Below the pieces are notes generated by a model, which ran no database searches, was not told where the DNA came from, and saw nothing but the letters and a program-made list of their open reading frames with translations. A DNA stretch of 15,662 bases from an uncultured bacterium (GTDB lineage Bacteria; Gemmatimonadota; Gemmatimonadetes; Longimicrobiales; RSA9), in NCBI GenBank assembly GCA_937995995.1, contig CALKIP010000115.1, forward strand, positions 1-15,662, in the 5' to 3' direction. The position numbers were made by a program, and so were the translations under genes. This document shows, piece by piece, positions 12,403-15,662 of this stretch (the first letter of the stretch is position 1; each line of letters starts with the position of its first letter).

Positions 12403-13170
12403 TTACAGCTTGCGTCGTACCTCGGCCGTCTCCTGAGTGAGCTGAACCTGCACAGGATCACCCCGCTGTACGTCGATCGGAATGTTCCAGTACAGCTCGG
12501 TGTAGGGGAGGTCGTAGCGTGCGTGCACCCACCACTTGCCGGGCTTGACCGACACGCGTGCCACACCGGTGGCCCCGGTCGTGTCGACCACGATTTCGCG
12601 GCCGGTCTCCTTGAGCTTGGCCAGGAAGACTTCATCGACGGAAGCGAAGGCCTCGTCGGCCCACTCGTCACGAGCGATCTTCACGGCCTGCGACTGCGCC
12701 AGCAGTTCCTTCTGGAGCTCGTCGAAGTTCTTGAACGCCGAGTCCATGCGCCGCTGAAGCTGCTGCTCCTGAGGCTCGAGGTCGTTGAACTCCCGGAAGA
12801 GGACGACATACTCTGCCTGGGCGCGGCTCAGCCCCTCCATCTGCTTGCTGATCCGCTGGAGGCTGTCACGGACCGCCGCCCACCGCGTTTCGGCGGCCTG
12901 CCACTCCCCCTGTGCCTGGGCGACCGCCTCCTGAAGCCGGAGGAGCGTATCCGGAATCGGCGGCTCCGGCTCCGGGAACGCCTGCGTCAGCGAATCGAAG
13001 ATCGCGTCGCGATCATACGGAAGGAGCTGGATCTCCAGATCCTGGAGCGCAATGACCTCGCCGCCTTCCCGTGTGGCAGTCTCGGCCTGGATGATGACCT
13101 CGCCGCCACCGCAAGCGCCGAGCAGCGCCGCACCGAAACCCGTGGCGAGGATCAACAGGAGTCGTTTCAT
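12403..13170 (-). CDS. Coiled-coil lipoprotein with C-terminal beta domain, unknown function
   Basis: A 255-residue predicted lipoprotein. The signal peptide ends in the lipobox L17-G18-A19-C20, followed by a Gly-rich start. Residues 35-55 contain a short segment (GGEVIALQDLEIQLLPYDRDAIFDSL is the general region). About 77-185 are predicted long helices rich in Gln, Glu and Arg, likely a coiled coil. The last 60 residues look like a small beta sandwich (GATGVARVSVKPGKWWVHARYD, then YWNIPIDVQRGDPVQVQLTQ), resembling carboxypeptidase-regulatory or transthyretin-like domains. It is probably periplasmic or outer-membrane associated. I cannot assign a function. The ATG at 13170 has GGAGAG 6 nt upstream, and a good sigma70-type promoter lies just before it. 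A 15-bp hairpin follows the stop. Confidence 0.8.
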   Translation of the reverse strand: MKRLLLILATGFGAALLGACGGGEVIIQAETATREGGEVIALQDLEIQLLPYDRDAIFDSLTQAFPEPEPPIPDTLLRLQEAVAQAQGEWQAAETRWAAVRDSLQRISKQMEGLSRAQAEYVVLFREFNDLEPQEQQLQRRMDSAFKNFDELQKELLAQSQAVKIARDEWADEAFASVDEVFLAKLKETGREIVVDTTGATGVARVSVKPGKWWVHARYDLPYTELYWNIPIDVQRGDPVQVQLTQETAEVRRKL

Positions 13171-13208
13171 CGACTTCTCTCCGGAAAGTGAGGTGGTGAA
13201 TGTGTAGC

Positions 13209-13237
13209 ATACTAAAGCGTTTGGAGAGGTTTTTCAA
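13209..13237 (-). promoter_or_regulatory. Sigma70-type promoter of the coiled-coil lipoprotein gene
   Basis: Read on the minus strand, TTGAAA (13237-13232) and TAGTAT (13214-13209) are separated by exactly 17 bp. They match the -35 in 5 of 6 and the -10 in 4 of 6 consensus positions. The -10 ends about 38 bp upstream of the start codon. It sits in one of the few AT-rich patches of the window. Confidence 0.65.
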
Positions 13238-13268
13238 GCGTTCGTCGATGATTTGGGGAGCCGCGCGA

Positions 13269-14480
13269 TCATCGCGGCCCGAGGCTGGCCGAGGCGGGTG
13301 CGCCGAGTGCCGCAGCGGTGCGCCGGAGCCGGATCCTATTGAGTGAGGCGCTCCTGGCGGCAGGGTCGACAACCTCTTGATCGAAGAAGAGTTGCAGCGC
13401 CGCGTCCCTTGCTCTGGCCTCGGGGCCGGCGAGCTCGAGCAGTCGGGCGCCACGGAAGCGCACGAGCAGGGCGTCGAAGGTCCTGTCGGGGAGTGCTCGC
13501 TCGGCGAGCCGCTTCACCCGGGCACGCACCTCCGCCTCACGGCGACGGGCACGGTCGGATTCCGTGATCAGTGTGACGGTGAGCCAGCCGCCGTCGCCGT
13601 GACGCTCGATCGATGTGGTCATATCGTAGATGTCGGGGCGGGCAACGTCGGGGCCGAACTCCTCTCGGATATGGAAGGCGAGCAGACGCAGCGCCTCGGT
13701 ATCCGTCCCCTCGGGGAAGGGGAAGGCCAGCGCGACCCAGGATGTGACGGTCGGACTCACGATGGGTACGTACCCGTCGGCCGGCGGGCCCGCGGGGGCC
13801 GGTACCAGCACCGGGAGTTCTTCCTCGTCGGTGAAGGGCGCCAGCGCGGAGTGCGCCTCGACCACTTCCACCGGGCCGGCAATGGTCGCGACCGCTCGCG
13901 TCGGTCGGTAGCGCGCCCGGCGCAACCGGTTCACATCGTCCGCGTCGAGGGCCACGACACTCGTGGCGGTCCCGCACGTGGGCCGACTCCAGCGGTTTCC
14001 GGCGCCGAAGAGCGCCCGCGACAGGGCGGTCTCGATTTCCGGCGTGAAGTCGTCCTGTGCCACCAAGCGGCTCGCCAGCATGGTGCGCGCCCGCTCGACC
14101 GCTGCTTCGGAGAGCGTCTCGTTGAAGAGGGCGTCGAGAAAGAGTCGGGTGCCGCGGCGCCAGGTGTCCCGGGGCAGGACCAGTGCGAAAGTCGTGGCCG
14201 CTCGAAGGCAGGACGCCTCGACATGGCCGCCAAGCGCCTCGAGCCTGTCCCGCACTTCCTCGACAGTGGCGAGCGCCGTGAGGTAGGACAGACCGGATTC
14301 CGACTCCAGCTCCCACGGACTGCCGGCGTTGAGGACCACGGCAACGCCGACGGCCGTGCCGTCCGGCTCCGGTAGTACCGCGTACCGACTCTGCGCGGGA
14401 GCGGCAGCCGGAGCAACGCAGAGCATCGTGATCGCGACGAGGGCCCGGGAGCCGAGCGGGCCGAGCACGGGGGCACTCAA
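13269..14480 (-). CDS. Exported M16-like (insulinase family) protein lacking the HxxEH zinc motif
   Basis: A 403-residue protein of the peptidase M16 fold with a Sec signal peptide (ALVAITMLCVAPAAAPAQS), so periplasmic. The first domain shows the family strand and helix VAVVLNAGSPWELESESGLSYLTALA, where the zinc-binding HxxEH helix should be. Here it reads YLTAL, with no histidine pair and no glutamate. The segment LFGAGNRWSRPTCGTATSVVALDADDVNRLRRARYRPTRAVATIAGPV matches the middle of M16 domains, and a second domain follows (about 210-395). The TTG start at 14480 overlaps the upstream TGA as TTGA and has GGAGG 7 nt before it. With the upstream M16-like gene it forms an apparent heterodimer pair. 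A non-catalytic subunit is common in M16 pairs; what is odd is that the partner also lacks the motif. Confidence 0.82.
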   Translation of the reverse strand: MSAPVLGPLGSRALVAITMLCVAPAAAPAQSRYAVLPEPDGTAVGVAVVLNAGSPWELESESGLSYLTALATVEEVRDRLEALGGHVEASCLRAATTFALVLPRDTWRRGTRLFLDALFNETLSEAAVERARTMLASRLVAQDDFTPEIETALSRALFGAGNRWSRPTCGTATSVVALDADDVNRLRRARYRPTRAVATIAGPVEVVEAHSALAPFTDEEELPVLVPAPAGPPADGYVPIVSPTVTSWVALAFPFPEGTDTEALRLLAFHIREEFGPDVARPDIYDMTTSIERHGDGGWLTVTLITESDRARRREAEVRARVKRLAERALPDRTFDALLVRFRGARLLELAGPEARARDAALQLFFDQEVVDPAARSASLNRIRLRRTAAALGAPASASLGPR

Positions 14481-15662
14481 GGCCGGACCTCCACCACGGC
14501 CGGCGTCCGCTCAAGGAGCGCGCCCAGGGTGGCTCCGACGCGGTCCGCATCGACCCGGCTCAGATCGGCCAGGAAGCGCGCCCCGGCATCGGGGTTTCCG
14601 GTACGCTCGTAGAATTGGCCGATCATCGAGGCCAGCCCCTGGGGTGTGCGGACGGAGTGGAGAAAGCGACGCCACAGTCTACCGCGCACGGTCGCGACTG
14701 CCTGCGCCGTCGCACCATCCGCCGCTTCCGTGACGGCGAGACGCAGGGCCTCGGCCGGACGGGTGGACTCGGCGCCAGACCCCGGAGGTATGGCGCCGAG
14801 TGCCACCAGCCCTAGCGCGCCCGGGCCCCACCACACCTCCGCCCGTGCCCGCGACATACCGCGGGCCCGGAGTCGATCCGTCACCAGCGCCGCCGCGACC
14901 GCCAGGACCGAGGGCGATGCATCGCTCGCAGACCAGCCGATTCCAGCCCAGGAGGACACCGCTTGGGGCACGGGGGGATCGGTCTCGAAGGCACCGGATG
15001 GCCTGGCGCGTTCCGGCGCGGGCGGTTGCGGCCAGTCCCGGAACGCGGCGAGCGCCTCATCGCGTGAGACGGCCCCGACGACCACGACCACCGAGTTCCC
15101 CGGCGTGTAGTTGCGTCTCCGGAACCATTCCACGGTAGCAGGAGAAAGATGAGCAGGGAGGTGGATGGCGCTGGAGTCGGCCGAGGTGGGGAAGAGCTGG
15201 GCGATGAGCCCGACGCGAACGCGTAGGTCCGGAACCTCGAGGAGTGCGCGCGAGCGGTGCTCCACCCGCGCCCGGGCCGCCGAGATTCTGGCCGGTTCCA
15301 GGGTTGGACGCTCTACGGCGCGCCGGAGTAGCTCGACCATCGCCTCGAAGCTCTCCCGTGGCCCCACGATCGAGTAGATGGCGTGGGAGGGGCTCCGGTC
15401 CAGCCCGACCGTCGCGCCCAGCTTCCTGGCGTCGGTCTCGAGCCAGCCCCGGGCCAGCTCCTGAAGCACGCTGGCCGCGCCGGCGACCGGAGGGGCCTCG
15501 GAGACACGGATCGACAACCGGATGGCCACGAGCTGCGGCTGCGACATCTCCCTGTGGATCACACGTGGCCCGTCCGCCGGCTGCAGTACCGCGGTCGCTG
15601 TGGATGCCACTGGGCTCGCCGCCTCCCATGAGGCGTCGGCCACGTCCGGGGACGCCGCTACC
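14477..15662 (-). CDS. M16-like (insulinase family) protein lacking HxxEH, 5'-truncated by window edge
   Basis: The frame is open to the right window edge. A GTG at 15643 exists, but the residues before and after it look like mature exported protein rather than a true N-terminus, so the real start is probably outside the window. About 395 residues are visible. The first strand, GPRVIHREMSQPQLVAIRLSIRVSE, is typical M16, but the following helix reads AGAASVLQELARG instead of HxxEH, and no HxxEH or HxxDH occurs elsewhere. Downstream are the family elements SHAIYSIVG, ESFEAMVELLRRAVERP, RRRNYTPGNSVVVVVGAVS, and a complete second domain ending in AVVEVRP. It is a half-size M16 protein coupled by a TTGA overlap to the downstream M16-like gene. 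It is probably a structural or binding subunit, or a divergent enzyme; a third, active M16 gene may lie beyond the window. Confidence 0.82.
   Translation of the reverse strand, partial: VAASPDVADASWEAASPVASTATAVLQPADGPRVIHREMSQPQLVAIRLSIRVSEAPPVAGAASVLQELARGWLETDARKLGATVGLDRSPSHAIYSIVGPRESFEAMVELLRRAVERPTLEPARISAARARVEHRSRALLEVPDLRVRVGLIAQLFPTSADSSAIHLPAHLSPATVEWFRRRNYTPGNSVVVVVGAVSRDEALAAFRDWPQPPAPERARPSGAFETDPPVPQAVSSWAGIGWSASDASPSVLAVAAALVTDRLRARGMSRARAEVWWGPGALGLVALGAIPPGSGAESTRPAEALRLAVTEAADGATAQAVATVRGRLWRRFLHSVRTPQGLASMIGQFYERTGNPDAGARFLADLSRVDADRVGATLGALLERTPAVVEVRP

Noticed and set aside
13377..14375. A 332-codon plus-strand frame antisense to the M16-like gene
   Set aside because: It has no motifs and no ribosome site, and it is fully antisense to a gene with a signal peptide and M16 features.

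Overview
The window is GC-rich and gene-dense chromosomal DNA. It has short intergenic gaps, frequent start/stop overlaps, GTG and TTG starts, Gram-negative lipoproteins and Sec-exported enzymes. It holds no phage, transposase, CRISPR, rRNA or tRNA signature. The combination of tandem PRC-barrel protein, membrane-anchored DsbA-like protein beside VKOR, M16-like protein pair and large cytoplasmic/periplasmic hydrolase set fits a free-living soil or sediment bacterium. Gemmatimonadota is my best guess, at low to moderate confidence and from overall style only.

Layout. (1) 1-281: 3' end of a PLP-dependent threonine dehydratase/serine racemase-type gene. A weak terminator-like hairpin follows, then a stand-alone receiver-domain response regulator (402-806). 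(2) 1046-1438 on the minus strand: a small acidic orphan protein. It is divergent from a plus-strand run of hydrolases: a lipoprotein alkaline phosphatase (1533-2678), a C26-type class I glutamine amidotransferase (2697-3485) and a P1/DmpA-like N-terminal-nucleophile peptidase (3485-4426, overlapping the previous stop). A HAD phosphatase (4538-5233) follows after a gap. (3) 5234-5473: a gene-free convergent spacer packed with nested perfect inverted repeats. (4) 5474-5962 and 6117-7001 on the minus strand: a membrane-anchored small beta/OB-like protein and a protein with two PRC-barrel repeats.

(5) 7002-7254: a divergent regulatory gap with a perfect 14-bp palindrome and a second near-palindrome. 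It leads into a disulfide-bond operon on the plus strand: membrane-anchored DsbA-like protein (CPGC), VKOR with a TTG start overlapping the upstream stop, and a 72-residue orphan. (6) On the minus strand, converging on that operon, is a run linked by 4-nt overlaps: FadJ/FadB-type multifunctional beta-oxidation protein (10132-12300), DUF402/FomD-like protein (9569-10135) and an exported DsbA-like protein (CPYC, 8853-9572). The window therefore has two DsbA-like oxidoreductases facing each other around one VKOR. (7) 12403-13170 minus: a coiled-coil lipoprotein with its own good sigma70-type promoter and a strong hairpin after it. (8) 13269-15662 minus: two adjacent M16-like (insulinase-family) proteins joined by a TTGA overlap. 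Neither shows the HxxEH zinc motif; the upstream one runs off the window.

How the genes work together: the clearest functional module is periplasmic disulfide formation, with VKOR reoxidising one or both DsbA-like proteins at the expense of quinone. The phosphatase, amidotransferase, peptidase and HAD genes look like a salvage or hydrolase cluster without an obvious common substrate. The most unusual items are the apparently zinc-less M16 pair, the structured convergent spacer, the His/Trp metal-site signature of the alkaline phosphatase and the orphan in the VKOR operon.
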